Shown here: piece by piece, positions 29,035-38,403 of the stretch
How positions within the stretch are numbered: the stretch's first letter is position 1
How the letters are laid out: every line of letters starts with the position of its first letter
From: Stieleria mannarensis
Lineage (GTDB): Bacteria > Planctomycetota > Planctomycetia > Pirellulales > Pirellulaceae
NCBI RefSeq assembly: GCF_014154935.1
Contig: NZ_JACEHH010000009.1
Span: 124,001 to 188,000, forward strand
Direction: 5' to 3'
Length of the DNA stretch: 64,000 bases
The notes under the pieces: model-generated
The model's input: the letters and a program-made list of their open reading frames with translations, nothing else
What the model was told of the DNA's origin: nothing
Databases searched by the model: none
Program-made: the position numbers and the translations under genes

Positions 29035-31538
29035 GCCGCCGATCTCCGAACCGCGGATCCGGAGTTTGCCGCAGCAGCGCGACGATAGAATCGATTGCCC
29101 AAGACCTGTTCCAGCATGAAAACCAGCAGCGCCAACAGCATGATGGGGGACCACAACGAGACGACTCGGGTGCCATCGGTGGCCGTCCAGTCCATCTCCT
29201 CAAGTGAATCGATTTGCCGCAATTGATCGGGACCGAACAGGCGTTCCAGACGTTCGAAATCCAAACGCGTCGTCGACAACTGATCGCGTTGCAAGTTGGC
29301 GGTGAAGCCGAGTCCGATTTCGTCGCCGCGAATCCAGTGCACGCCGCTGTGTTTGGGTTGACCGACCACGATTCGCGATGTCAGGTCGCCTTGGGGCGAG
29401 TCGGCGGGGGGAAGATTGATCGGAACCGGCGTCGCCCCGACCGGTGGAAACCATTGCAATCGACGCGGTTTTCCATCCGCTTCGGTTGCGGCTTGATTGC
29501 GGATCGGGATCGAAACCGGGGCGCCGACACGCGTCGTCCATGATTCGGCGCTGCGCCCGGTCACGTAACGGGTCACGTCGCGGACCAACGAGAACGCGGG
29601 CCAATACTCGTCGGATTGAAACAATCGATTCCAGGCCGACGATGGCGGTGCGATGGCCGGGATCGGCGTGGTCAGCACCAGGATCCGCCCCGCGCCGGAC
29701 GCGGCCGATGCCGCGCCACTGGAATCCGCCGCGGCGCCGTTCGCTGCCGAAGCCCACTGGACCAATGCCGCATGCTCGGTGCCGGCGTAACGCATCAACA
29801 CCTGCGCCTGGTCCGAAGGTCCGAGTTGCCAGTACTGGTGGATGCGGAAATCTTGAAACGGCACTCCGCCGGGCGTGTTGGCCAGCGTGATCAATGCGGG
29901 ATGCGAGACGGCGGAGATTTCTAGAAAGGTTCCCGGATCGGGAACACGCCAGCGACGACGGAACACCGGCCAACCTTCGACGGCGACCTGCCCTTGTCCC
30001 AACCGATCACCGACGGCGACAAACACGCTGCCGCCTTGATCACGGTACCGCGCCAGTTCGGGTTCACCGAGCGCGCTCTCGGGCGGGTCCAGCAAGATCA
30101 CGCCGTCAAAATCTGTCATCCGCGACGCAGCCAGATCGTCATACCCGATCCGCTCGATCGCATACTGTGACGACGGGTCGTCGATCGGCGCCGGAGCCGA
30201 CACCGCCCAAGCGATCTCCTCCGCCTCGTCCGCCTGATCGCCGATCAACAGCAATCGACTCGGCGGCAACACGGCGACGCTAAAGTAACTCGCATCATCA
30301 ATCGCCAACGAATCCTCGCCGACCAAACGGATCGCCCCATGGTGCAAACCGACCGAAAGCGGCGGCAACGTCATCTGTAGTTCGACGTCACGGCCCGGTT
30401 GCAACGTCACACTCAATCGGTCGACCGGTTTGGCCTGGGGACGAATGATTGCTCCGTCGCGCACCACCGGCAACGCGGGGCTGCTGGGATACAACACACA
30501 TTCGGCGGTGACATTCAACGATCGATCAGGCGTCGAATCCTCGGTATCCGTTCCGCTCGGAGTCGCGTCCACTTCGTTGAGCGACAAGACGGCGGCGACC
30601 GCGATCGATGTTTCGGGGGCGGGCGAGATGTCCGAAAGCGTCGGCAACGAAACCGATCGGTTGGCCCCCACATAGCCGCCCAGGTCCCACACGGTCACGC
30701 GAATGTCCGACGATTCCAGCAGCGCGGCCATCGACGAATCCGGCCCTTCGGCGGAGAAACTCGACTCGGCCAATCCGCTCAAGACCACCAGTTGTCGCGA
30801 GGGGATCTCACTGGTTTGCAGCAATCGGGCCGCCGCTTCGATCCGCGACTCCAACGGCTGCACGACCTCCAACGCCTGTAAGGCATCGGCTTTGGAAACT
30901 GCCCCGGTCACGTCAAGCGAGAATGCGGCGGGGGCACTTGAGCGATCGACGACGGCGATGCGGCTTTGCCGGTTGGCCGCCAAGATCAGTTGTTTGGCGG
31001 CATCGCGGAGGCGATTCAATTGGGTTTCGTCGGCCGATCGCCAGGCCGAAAGCGGTGCGTTGTCAACGACGATGGCCAACGCGACCGGCGTCGCATCATC
31101 GATCTGGGGTTTGGTGCCGCTGGCCAGTGTGTAGCCGGCCCAGCCAAGCGCGGCGACCAGGACCAAGCCGGCAGCGCCCAGCAACGCCCAGACCAAGTTC
31201 TTTTGGTTCGCCTTGCCGGCGGCGACCGAAGCCATCGCCAACAGCGCTATCCCGGCCAGCGAGAGGATCCCGATGGTCGACCAGGTCATCGAGAGCGCCC
31301 CGGCGATCACCGGGCGTGCCAATGCGAGCGCGAGGACGGCAAAGGCGGCGATCCGCAACGCCAACAACCACCAACGCCGCACGCGGACCTTGCTGCGGTT
31401 GGTTTCGAATCGCTGCGTCAGCAATCGAACGGACGGAAACACCACCTGCTTGGGTTCTTTCCGCGCAATCAGGTGCAACGCGATCGGGATCCCGACCGCC
31501 GCCAACGCGATCAACAAGGTGGTGTTTACGAAGGTCAC
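29031..31538 (-). CDS. BatA-domain membrane protein
   Basis: The 835-residue protein starts with the BatA N-terminus: MTFVNTTLLIALAAVGIPIA then LHLIARKEPKQVVFPSVRLL and a second helix (RWWLLALRIAAFAVLALALA), with two further helices near 90-140. A vWA-like core follows (VALAIVVDNAPLSAW, in which the MIDAS serines are missing) and a C-terminal helix lies at about 805-820. It is cotranscribed with the vWA/GATase protein through a 4-nt overlap. The function is unknown; related Bat operons are linked to envelope stress and MoxR chaperones. Confidence 0.83.
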   Translation of the reverse strand: MTFVNTTLLIALAAVGIPIALHLIARKEPKQVVFPSVRLLTQRFETNRSKVRVRRWWLLALRIAAFAVLALALARPVIAGALSMTWSTIGILSLAGIALLAMASVAAGKANQKNLVWALLGAAGLVLVAALGWAGYTLASGTKPQIDDATPVALAIVVDNAPLSAWRSADETQLNRLRDAAKQLILAANRQSRIAVVDRSSAPAAFSLDVTGAVSKADALQALEVVQPLESRIEAAARLLQTSEIPSRQLVVLSGLAESSFSAEGPDSSMAALLESSDIRVTVWDLGGYVGANRSVSLPTLSDISPAPETSIAVAAVLSLNEVDATPSGTDTEDSTPDRSLNVTAECVLYPSSPALPVVRDGAIIRPQAKPVDRLSVTLQPGRDVELQMTLPPLSVGLHHGAIRLVGEDSLAIDDASYFSVAVLPPSRLLLIGDQADEAEEIAWAVSAPAPIDDPSSQYAIERIGYDDLAASRMTDFDGVILLDPPESALGEPELARYRDQGGSVFVAVGDRLGQGQVAVEGWPVFRRRWRVPDPGTFLEISAVSHPALITLANTPGGVPFQDFRIHQYWQLGPSDQAQVLMRYAGTEHAALVQWASAANGAAADSSGAASAASGAGRILVLTTPIPAIAPPSSAWNRLFQSDEYWPAFSLVRDVTRYVTGRSAESWTTRVGAPVSIPIRNQAATEADGKPRRLQWFPPVGATPVPINLPPADSPQGDLTSRIVVGQPKHSGVHWIRGDEIGLGFTANLQRDQLSTTRLDFERLERLFGPDQLRQIDSLEEMDWTATDGTRVVSLWSPIMLLALLVFMLEQVLGNRFYRRAAAANSGSAVRRSAA

Positions 31539-31556
31539 GGATCAGTCCTGCCGGTT

Positions 31557-31580
31557 TGACAGGCTGGAAGCCTATCCCAC
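31557..31580. repeat. dispersed 24-bp element (inverted copy)
   Basis: The 24 bases are the exact reverse complement of the first unit of the tandem array at 45955-46107 (GTGGGATAGGCTTCC then AGCCTGTCA on its strand). It directly abuts the palindromic element at 31586-31650. Confidence 0.9.
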
Positions 31581-31585
31581 TTCGA

Positions 31586-31650
31586 CGTCGCGACGCTCGC
31601 CAGAGCGTGGAAAACGGCGGGGATCCACCTTCTGGCGAAGGTCGCTACGT
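31586..31650. repeat. dispersed imperfect palindrome, copy 1
   Basis: The blocks ACGCTCGCCAGAGCGTGG and GATCCACCTTCTGGCGAAGG recur in the same order at 57241-57306. The outer arms are nearly complementary, so the element can fold as a long hairpin. It lies between the BatA gene and its upstream neighbour. Confidence 0.85.
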
Positions 31651-31697
31651 TCGTCCCGCGATTGGCGATCTTTGAAAACCAAAGTGGCGTTTTCCAG

Positions 31698-32051
31698 CTA
31701 GTCATCGAGCGCCCGCTTTCGCATGCGACGGATTTTGTCTTGGTGATGGCGATGGGTTCGAAACGCATCCAAGCCGGCGAGGATCACGATCACCATCAAG
31801 GTCAACGTGACGATCGACCAGGCCGCCAAGTAGACGACGCCGACGCCCGCGAACGTGGCCGCCAAGATCAACGCGCCACAGATTCCGATCAAGACGTTCA
31901 CCAACAGACGCGACTTCTTGCGTCGTCGGCGGTACTCGATGTCATCGTCCCCGTCAAACGTATCGTGGGGCCAGCCGCGGTGTTCGGTCCATTGCAACCA
32001 AAACGCAAAAAACAACAACGTGACGCCCAGCAACAACCCTCCGGCGAACAT
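31698..32051 (-). CDS. small membrane protein of unknown function
   Basis: I do not recognise this 117-residue protein. It has a first helix (FAGGLLLGVTLLFFAFWLQ), an acidic then basic linker (FDGDDDIEYRRRRKKS), two more helices (VLIGICGALILAATFAGVGV; IVTLTLMVIVILAGL) and a very basic tail. It starts 12 bp after the M28 peptidase gene and is probably cotranscribed with it and with the Bat genes downstream. The ATG follows directly from the reading context. Confidence 0.7.
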   Translation of the reverse strand: MFAGGLLLGVTLLFFAFWLQWTEHRGWPHDTFDGDDDIEYRRRRKKSRLLVNVLIGICGALILAATFAGVGVVYLAAWSIVTLTLMVIVILAGLDAFRTHRHHQDKIRRMRKRALDD

Positions 32052-32063
32052 CGCGGGTACCTC

Positions 32064-33197
32064 CTATCGAGTCGGATCGGTGGTCGCGGCACTTTGCGAG
32101 ACGAGCCACTGGTGCGCGACCCAGACGACCGCCGCGATGGATTGACCGCTGCAATTTTCCGGCACGTCTTGCTCGGTATGCCAATACGACGGGGCACCGA
32201 TCCCGGGACGCGGGTAGTCGAAATCGATGACATCAATCGTGGGAATCCTGGCGATCTGGTTCAGCGGCAAGTGATCGTCGCGGAGGTCATGACGCGTCCG
32301 CATCACAAAGGCCTCGACCCCCAATTGATCCGCCTTTTTCCAAAACGATCGCGCCACCGACTTCGCGTAGCGGATGCTGTTGGCTTCATAGTACAGCTTC
32401 AACTCTTTGTCACCAATCATGTCGAACAACACCCCGGCGGAGTAGGGCACCGCCGGTGGGTCGTTTCGGTATTGTTCGGCAAAGTAGGTCGATCCGATGA
32501 AGTAACGCCCACCGTCGCGTTGCCAGATAAACTCCTCGCCGTCAAACAACACCAAATCGACACCGACGTCGCCGGGCAGATCCTCCAGTTGGTTGGCCAG
32601 TTCCATCAACCCCGCCGTACCGCTGGCCCCGTCGTTGGCACCGATGAACACTCCCCGCGGATTGTGTCGGTCCCGATCCGGGTAGGGGCGGGTGTCATAA
32701 TGGGCACAGAACAGAAATCGTTTGGGACGCTGAGGGTGCCAGGACGCGATCAGGTTGACCATCGTCAGTGCCGAACCGTCGCGTGGATCGCGTGTCTCAA
32801 ACGCCTGCCGGGTCACCGTCGCACCACGTTGCTTGAAAAAGTCTTCCAGCATCCGCTGTTGACGCACCATCGCGGCGCTGCCGGAGGGGCGCGGTCCGAG
32901 GTCACACAGTTGTTGCAGATACGACATTGCCCGATCGGCGTCGTAACGATCGGGGATCGCACCACGCGTCGGGCTTTCGACCGCCACCGCGCCCCGCTGG
33001 AATGCTCCGGAGGAGACCGCGATCAACAGGCCCCCGCCCCCGAGCAGCGCGGCGATCAACAGCCACGCCAACGTGCCGCGCGATTTGGCCTCGGATCGAT
33101 GCGGATCGGTCGCGTCGGAATCATCCACCTCGCTCATCGGCGGGTGTGACCGGCCACGCGGCAGAGACGTCATCGCAGGAACGGATGTTTTGGTCAT
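32064..33197 (-). CDS. M28 metallopeptidase, glutaminyl-peptide cyclotransferase-like
   Basis: The 377-residue protein has one membrane anchor (about 43-62) and an extracytoplasmic M28 zinc domain. Metal ligands can be read: CAHYDTRPYP, GANDGASGTAGLMELA, LFDGEEF, FDMIGD and SYWHTEQD. DDHLPLNQ and the WHTEQD ending are typical of glutaminyl cyclases, which convert N-terminal Gln to pyroglutamate; an aminopeptidase is also possible. The start ATG 33197 is followed by other ATGs (33137). It leads an apparent operon with the small membrane protein and the Bat pair. Confidence 0.87.
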   Translation of the reverse strand: MTKTSVPAMTSLPRGRSHPPMSEVDDSDATDPHRSEAKSRGTLAWLLIAALLGGGGLLIAVSSGAFQRGAVAVESPTRGAIPDRYDADRAMSYLQQLCDLGPRPSGSAAMVRQQRMLEDFFKQRGATVTRQAFETRDPRDGSALTMVNLIASWHPQRPKRFLFCAHYDTRPYPDRDRHNPRGVFIGANDGASGTAGLMELANQLEDLPGDVGVDLVLFDGEEFIWQRDGGRYFIGSTYFAEQYRNDPPAVPYSAGVLFDMIGDKELKLYYEANSIRYAKSVARSFWKKADQLGVEAFVMRTRHDLRDDHLPLNQIARIPTIDVIDFDYPRPGIGAPSYWHTEQDVPENCSGQSIAAVVWVAHQWLVSQSAATTDPTR

Positions 33198-33420
33198 TCA
33201 AAGTCCATTGGCAGACGTCTGTCGGGGTCGCCGGCAGCACCTGATCGCGGCCGGAGGGTTCATTGTAGGCGTTCAAGCAGCCATCGGGCTAGGCGTTGGC
33301 CGAAGGGTCGCCGTGTTCTCCGAACTCGGCGACTGCGCAGTCTTACCCGAAACCGAGCCCAGGGTAGACCACAAGCAGACGACCGCAATTCGGTTTGCGG
33401 GTTCCGCGCCCGTAGCGGAA

Positions 33421-33494
33421 GCCGCCAAGGCTTTCGGCCCTCGCATGCGGCGTCGCCACGCCGCTGCGAAACTCTTGGCGAGTTCCGCTACCCG
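33421..33494. repeat. dispersed intergenic element, copy 1
   Basis: The last 30 bp (33465-33494, TGCGAAACTCTTGGCGAGTT onward) match 59809-59838 with one difference, and the preceding part (GCCGCCAAGGCTTTCGG) resembles 59763-59779. The 333 bp between the M28 gene and sthA contain nothing else that I recognise. Confidence 0.8.
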
Positions 33495-33530
33495 GAACCG
33501 AAGCGGCGGTCGTCGACCATCGCCGGTGCG

Positions 33531-34916
33531 TCAAAACAGTCGGTTGTACCCGTTCAGCGCCGCGACGCGGTAGGCTTCGGCCATCGTCGGATAGTTGAAC
33601 GTCGTTTCGATAAAGTATTCCAGGTTCAGGTCTTTCGAATCCATCACCGCCTGGCCGATGTGGACGATTTCCGATGCGTTGGCGCCGAAGCAGTGGACGC
33701 CCAGGATCTTCAGCGTATCGCGATGGAACAGGATCTTCAGCATCCCGACGGTGGTCCCCATGATCTGGGCGCGGGCCAAACTCTTGAACTGACTTTGGCC
33801 GACTTCATAGGGCACGCAGGCCTCGGTCAATTCCCGTTCGGTCTGGCCGACAGAACTGATTTCGGGGCTGGTGTAGATCCCCGTCGGCAGATCGTTGACT
33901 CGCAAGTTACCGTCTTTGCGTCCTAGGACGTGCATTCCGGCCGCGCGACCTTGGGTGTACGCGGCGCTGGCCAACGAGGGATACCCGATCACGTCGCCGA
34001 CGGCATAGATGTGCTCCTTGGCGGTTTGAAACTGATCATCGACATCCAGTTGACCGCGACTGTTGGGGACCAAGCCGATGTTTTCCAGCCCCAGGTCATC
34101 GGTGTTGCCCGTGCGTCCGTTGGCCCACAGCAAGACGTCGGTTTTGATCTGTTTGCCGCTTTGCAAGTGCAAGACAACGCCATCGTCTTGGCCCTCGATG
34201 CGTTCAAACGTCTCATTGTGACGAATCACGACACCTTGATCACGCAGGTGATAGGACAGCGCGTCAACGATTTCGTCGTCCAAGAACTCCAACAACTTGC
34301 CACGCGTGTTGACCAGATTGATTTTGACGCCGATGTTTCGAAACATCGAGGCATACTCGGTGCCGACCACCCCGGCGCCGTAAATGGTGATCGAACTGGG
34401 TTTCTCGGCAAGTCCTAAGATCGTGTCGCTGTCGAAGATACGCGGATGGTCGAAATCGACTTCCGGCGGCCGATAAGGACGCGCGCCGGTCGAAATCACA
34501 AACGCCTTGCTGCGGATCGTTTCGCCGTTTTCGATTTCAACGGTATGCTCATCGATAAACCGGGCGTGGCCGAAGTAGATCGGGACATTGTTGCGGTCAT
34601 AGAACGACTGACGCATCGTCACCTGTTTGGCGATGATTTCGGCCGTGCCGCGGCGCAGTTGTTCCATCGTCGGGCTGGCGTGAATCCCCAGCTCGCGAAA
34701 CACCGGGTTTTTCAACACGTTCATCGTGTTGGTGATCGTGTACCGCAAGGCCTTGCTGGGAATCGTCCCCCAGTGGGTGCATCCGCCGCCGATCTGGCGG
34801 TATCGTTCCGCGATCCCGACCCGCAGACCGCCCTTGCGAGCCTGCATCGCCGCCCCCTCGCCCCCCGGGCCGGTCCCGATGACGAAAAGGTCATAATCGA
34901 AGTCCGTGTCAGCCAT
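33531..34916 (-). CDS. sthA: Si-specific NAD(P)+ transhydrogenase (soluble pyridine nucleotide transhydrogenase)
   Basis: The 461-residue flavoprotein aligns over its full length with SthA: FAD site [36 protein letters not shown] (the disulfide cysteines of dihydrolipoamide dehydrogenase are absent, as is normal for SthA), NAD site [14 protein letters not shown], and the C-terminal dimerisation motif HIGQAVM. It transfers hydride between NADPH and NAD+ to balance pools. It stands alone between intergenic regions of 333 and 341 bp. Confidence 0.96.
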   Translation of the reverse strand: MADTDFDYDLFVIGTGPGGEGAAMQARKGGLRVGIAERYRQIGGGCTHWGTIPSKALRYTITNTMNVLKNPVFRELGIHASPTMEQLRRGTAEIIAKQVTMRQSFYDRNNVPIYFGHARFIDEHTVEIENGETIRSKAFVISTGARPYRPPEVDFDHPRIFDSDTILGLAEKPSSITIYGAGVVGTEYASMFRNIGVKINLVNTRGKLLEFLDDEIVDALSYHLRDQGVVIRHNETFERIEGQDDGVVLHLQSGKQIKTDVLLWANGRTGNTDDLGLENIGLVPNSRGQLDVDDQFQTAKEHIYAVGDVIGYPSLASAAYTQGRAAGMHVLGRKDGNLRVNDLPTGIYTSPEISSVGQTERELTEACVPYEVGQSQFKSLARAQIMGTTVGMLKILFHRDTLKILGVHCFGANASEIVHIGQAVMDSKDLNLEYFIETTFNYPTMAEAYRVAALNGYNRLF

Positions 34917-35257
34917 ATCTGTCCGCTTTTGATGTTCGAGTGCTCTATTCGTGCACCGCTTGTTTTACGATGTTGATCGCTCGTGTCCAATGCGATGCCG
35001 TGGGCATGGAGCAAGAAAGGTTGGGATCGCAATCGAGGGCATGCCTTTGCGCTGCCTCAAACAGATCGCGCGAAAGATCTTGATCGCCCAATGACGATGA
35101 ACGCGATTGGTTTCAGCCAGAGGGCCGTACACCCGCCACGTCTGCGGCTGATTGTGTGGCTTCGGACAGACCGCCGGCCCCCTCATCCCCAGCCCTTCTC
35201 CCCCGCAAAGCCGGGGGAGAAGGGAGCTGTCGTCAGTTCATTATCCACACGTCATCC
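34917..35257. other. intergenic region with a terminator-like hairpin
   Basis: The 341 bp between sthA and the export-protein gene contain no convincing coding sequence. The only structure visible is the strong hairpin at 35193-35224. Confidence 0.6.
35193..35224. terminator. 13-bp stem, 6-nt loop hairpin
   Basis: CCCTTCTCCCCCG pairs perfectly with CGGGGGAGAAGGG around the loop CAAAGC. It lies 34 bp past the stop of the minus-strand export-protein gene. No T-tract follows, so it may instead be a REP-like palindrome or a rho-dependent end. Confidence 0.5.
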
Positions 35258-36508
35258 CTACCGCACTTCGATATTCAGCGGCGGGATTGCGGCGTAGATG
35301 CCGCGGGTGAAGATCTGTTCGATCCAATTGTCCAAACGCACGATCGGGCGTTGGGGCACGATCACCACGTCGCTGTCACGCAGCCAGATCTCGTCGGCCG
35401 GCGTCGGCCGTTTGCCCAGCACCGCTCCCTGCAAGTCCAGCATCGTGGACACCAGTCGCCAGTCCTCGGCTCGCCGCAACACGACGACTTGCCGCATGTT
35501 ACCGCCCGGCAGATGACCACCGGCTTGAGCGATCGCGCCCAGCACCGTGGTCGGTCCTTCCAACTGAATGCGATTCGGCGTTGCGACTTCACCGAGCACG
35601 TAAACGAAATGATTCGCTTGCTGGGTCAGGATCGGTTCGGCCTCCAGCCCGACGACCAACTCGCGATAGCGCAAGTTGATCTCTTTCTTTAATTCCGGAA
35701 GCGAGAACCCCTGGACGCACAAGCCGCCGATTCCCGGCAACCGAATCTTGCCGTCGGGCATCACCGTGACAGTGAGCGCCTGTTGTTGCAATCCGCTCTG
35801 ACCGCCGACCGCGTTGCGAATGTCTTCGGCCAAACGGTTGGTCCGAACCGGTGTCACGTCAATCGACGGTTCGTCATACAGTTTCTTGTACTTTTGTTCC
35901 AACACGTCGCGGAGCTGGCTGATCGAAAGTCCCGCCGCGTGGACTTGCCCCAACAGTCGAACCGTGATCGTCCCATCGGGTTGAATCTCCAAACCGCGGT
36001 CGAGCGTGCCTCGTTGCAGATCTACATCCGCCACCGATTCGATCAGCACTTCGTCACCGGGGGCCAACCGATAGTCGCCTTGATCTTGACGACGGGTGAT
36101 CAAGTAAATGACTTGCAACTGATCGCCGGGCCGCAGTCGATACTCGCCCAAATGCGCGTACCGCGACGGACCGGCGTAGCCACCGGGGCCATAGGCGTCA
36201 AACGGCATCGGATGCATGTCACGCCAACGCCCTTCCGCTCCGCAATGATCCCGACAATCGACCGCCATCATGCACTTGGGACATCCGCCTTTGCACGGAT
36301 AGCCCCCCGGGACGTTTCGACAGCCACAATCGGTCTCCGGCATCCGGACACCCGCGGCTGCCGGGGCACGGGCCGCCGAGACACTGTGCGACCGTGTAAC
36401 GGAATCTTGGGCCGAAGCGATCGAGCAAGCGAACACGCAACCGACCATCGCAACGGCGACGATCCACGCCGAGGCGAGGTTCAGGCGAGAGGATGAATGA
36501 GACTGCAT
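35258..36508 (-). CDS. Wza-like polysaccharide export protein
   Basis: The 416-residue protein has a signal sequence with either a lipobox-like site (AMVGC, Cys24) or a signal-peptidase I site at ASAQ, then a cysteine-rich stretch (about 50-75, eight Cys), the polysaccharide export domain (YRLRPGDQLQV; YRLAPGDEVLIESVADVDLQ), an export-type loop (PDGTITVRLLGQV) and SLBB-like segments (VYVLGEVATPNRI). It would form the outer-membrane exit for a glycan; no partner Wzc is next to it, so it may serve the cluster at 1-18090. ATG 36508 is chosen because the signal peptide starts there. Confidence 0.85.
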   Translation of the reverse strand: MQSHSSSRLNLASAWIVAVAMVGCVFACSIASAQDSVTRSHSVSAARAPAAAGVRMPETDCGCRNVPGGYPCKGGCPKCMMAVDCRDHCGAEGRWRDMHPMPFDAYGPGGYAGPSRYAHLGEYRLRPGDQLQVIYLITRRQDQGDYRLAPGDEVLIESVADVDLQRGTLDRGLEIQPDGTITVRLLGQVHAAGLSISQLRDVLEQKYKKLYDEPSIDVTPVRTNRLAEDIRNAVGGQSGLQQQALTVTVMPDGKIRLPGIGGLCVQGFSLPELKKEINLRYRELVVGLEAEPILTQQANHFVYVLGEVATPNRIQLEGPTTVLGAIAQAGGHLPGGNMRQVVVLRRAEDWRLVSTMLDLQGAVLGKRPTPADEIWLRDSDVVIVPQRPIVRLDNWIEQIFTRGIYAAIPPLNIEVR

Positions 36509-36585
36509 GGCAAAATCTTGCTTACACGAATGACGTTGAGCGTGGTCGATCGGACCGCTGCGGGCGTTCCGGTGGCGACGTCGCG

Positions 36586-38187
36586 TTACCACAACTTGGG
36601 GAATTTGCCGAGGAACCGTTTCATCGCAGAGCCCTGTTGATCGGGTGAAGCAGCATTCGGGACAGCATTCGGGACAGCATTCGGGACAGCGGTCGATGCG
36701 TCGTAAGGTTGGAATTCATCGGCCGAAAAGGCCGGATCAACCGTGGATTCAATGCGCCGGGGATCCATCGCCGGATCTTCGGACGGATCGGGTTTCGCCC
36801 CGATCAACGGCAGCCGAAACCCGGCCAGCGACGCCGGGATGAATCGCGATGCTTTCTTTTTACTCGTTTCTGGCTCCGTCTCGACCGGCACCCCCGCTTG
36901 GACCGCCGCAGGTTGACGCTGGACCGGAACGTCCGCCGCGGGACGGACCAGTGTGTTGACCGCCGGAGAGATCGATGCGAACTGCGCCGGCGACAGTTCG
37001 ATCACCTGGGGCAGACGTTGCTCGGCGACAACCGGCGCGCCGGGCGGGCTGCTCGGCTGGTCGTTCCGTTGGTCGGTCGAAACGCCGCCGACGGCAGTGT
37101 TCCCACGCGCCATCACGGCGTCGAGTGTTGATGCGAGTTCTGCGGACGGTGCCAGTGTCATCGCATGACGCAGTGTCCACTGTGCTTCGGCGTCGAGCCC
37201 CATGTCGGCCAGCTGCATGCCCAGCCGCGTCGCCAAACTGGCGTTGGAAGGTTGGCCCTGGAGCGCGGCACGACGGAGACAAAGCGAAGTTTCTTCGGGC
37301 AACCAATTCGTTTCGTTGCGTCCCAGTTGGATCGCGGCGATCAAGTCCATCGCTTGGGCGGCTTGCACCTGGCGGGCTGCCAACGGTGCCAGTTTCACGC
37401 GTGCAAAATCCAAGTAGCGATCGGCTAGCTGGGTCGGTGTCAATCGGTTCGGGGGCATCCCGGCCGCCGCGGGCGTTTGATGCGAGGACGCGATCGCAGC
37501 AATCATCTCGGCATCGACCGCCGCCCCCGACGCCACAAAATCCCTGGCTTCAGCGATCGCCGTCCGAGCGACACGCATGTCCGCGACCGCCGTGATCGGT
37601 TGTCCCGGCGGGGCGTTTTGTGAATCGGTGATGTCGATCCCCGTCGCGGTTAATTCCAATGCCGTCCAAGCCGATGATTCCGCCGACGACCAGGCCCCGA
37701 CGGAGTATTCGCGGTAGGCATCGTCCAGATGGCGTGCCGCGCGGTCCTGGCAAGATTCCGGCGTGATCGACTGTAACCAACGCGACGATTCGGCATCGTG
37801 GACCGGCACTTGCGGAAGCGTCGCGGTGGCCGGGATCGCGTGTTGTGGCTTGGCCGTCGTCGTCGCCGCTGGCAGTTCAGGCTCGGATTCCGGTACCGCC
37901 GCGGAGTTCACCGGGGGGAGACGACGTGGGGCCGAAACCGGTGCCGAAACCGGTGCCGAAACCGGTGCCGAAACCGGTGCCGAAACCGGGCCGCGCCCGC
38001 TCGGCAGGGCCACAGCGGTGGTATTGCCGGCGACCGCGACGGCTGTCGATGAATCGCCGGACAAGAAATACGGATTACCGTGCGTCCCCGCATCGGCCGT
38101 CGCTGCGACGGCCGAGAGTCCGATGCCCATCAGCATTGCGCGTTGTCGATTGCGTCGCGTCATCCGTTTCCGCTTGATTGGGTTCAT
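36586..38187 (-). CDS. secreted Pro/Ala-rich protein with TPR-like helices, unknown function
   Basis: The 533-residue protein starts MNPIKRKRMTRRNRQ followed by a signal-like segment (LMGIGLSAVAATADAG). A low-complexity linker has APVS repeated five times (12-bp DNA repeat). The middle (about 150-390) is helical with TPR-like spacing. Near the C-terminus AVPN occurs three times. It is upstream of the Wza-like gene by 77 bp on the same strand, so a role in polysaccharide export is possible but unproven. ATG 38187 has GGAAGA about 4 nt upstream; the open frame extends further without support. Confidence 0.6.
   Translation of the reverse strand: MNPIKRKRMTRRNRQRAMLMGIGLSAVAATADAGTHGNPYFLSGDSSTAVAVAGNTTAVALPSGRGPVSAPVSAPVSAPVSAPVSAPRRLPPVNSAAVPESEPELPAATTTAKPQHAIPATATLPQVPVHDAESSRWLQSITPESCQDRAARHLDDAYREYSVGAWSSAESSAWTALELTATGIDITDSQNAPPGQPITAVADMRVARTAIAEARDFVASGAAVDAEMIAAIASSHQTPAAAGMPPNRLTPTQLADRYLDFARVKLAPLAARQVQAAQAMDLIAAIQLGRNETNWLPEETSLCLRRAALQGQPSNASLATRLGMQLADMGLDAEAQWTLRHAMTLAPSAELASTLDAVMARGNTAVGGVSTDQRNDQPSSPPGAPVVAEQRLPQVIELSPAQFASISPAVNTLVRPAADVPVQRQPAAVQAGVPVETEPETSKKKASRFIPASLAGFRLPLIGAKPDPSEDPAMDPRRIESTVDPAFSADEFQPYDASTAVPNAVPNAVPNAASPDQQGSAMKRFLGKFPKLW
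36651..36686. repeat. 12-bp tandem repeat, three copies, in coding sequence
   Basis: The unit CAGCATTCGGGA is repeated three times and encodes PNAV/VPNA in the C-terminus of the secreted protein at 36586-38187. Length changes stay in frame. Confidence 0.9.
37931..37990. repeat. 12-bp tandem repeat, five copies, in coding sequence
   Basis: The unit GCCGAAACCGGT is repeated five times (last copy slightly changed) and encodes APVS repeats in the N-terminal linker of the secreted protein. It is an in-frame minisatellite. Confidence 0.93.
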
Positions 38188-38403
38188 TGGTCTTCCGTGT
38201 CCGTGCCGTCCGAGTCGGGCGTCAACGTGGGACGATTCCATCCGTCATGAGGTTGATTGCCGTAGTGATGATCGGACAGGTTGCAACGATGATCCCTGTC
38301 CTTTCGGCGTTTCCAGGGTGTCGTCGGCGGTTGTAGACGGATGAACTGTTACAACCGGCAAAGATTCGCCAAAGAGAAGAAATGCCAGCAAAGCTAGGTT
38401 GCG

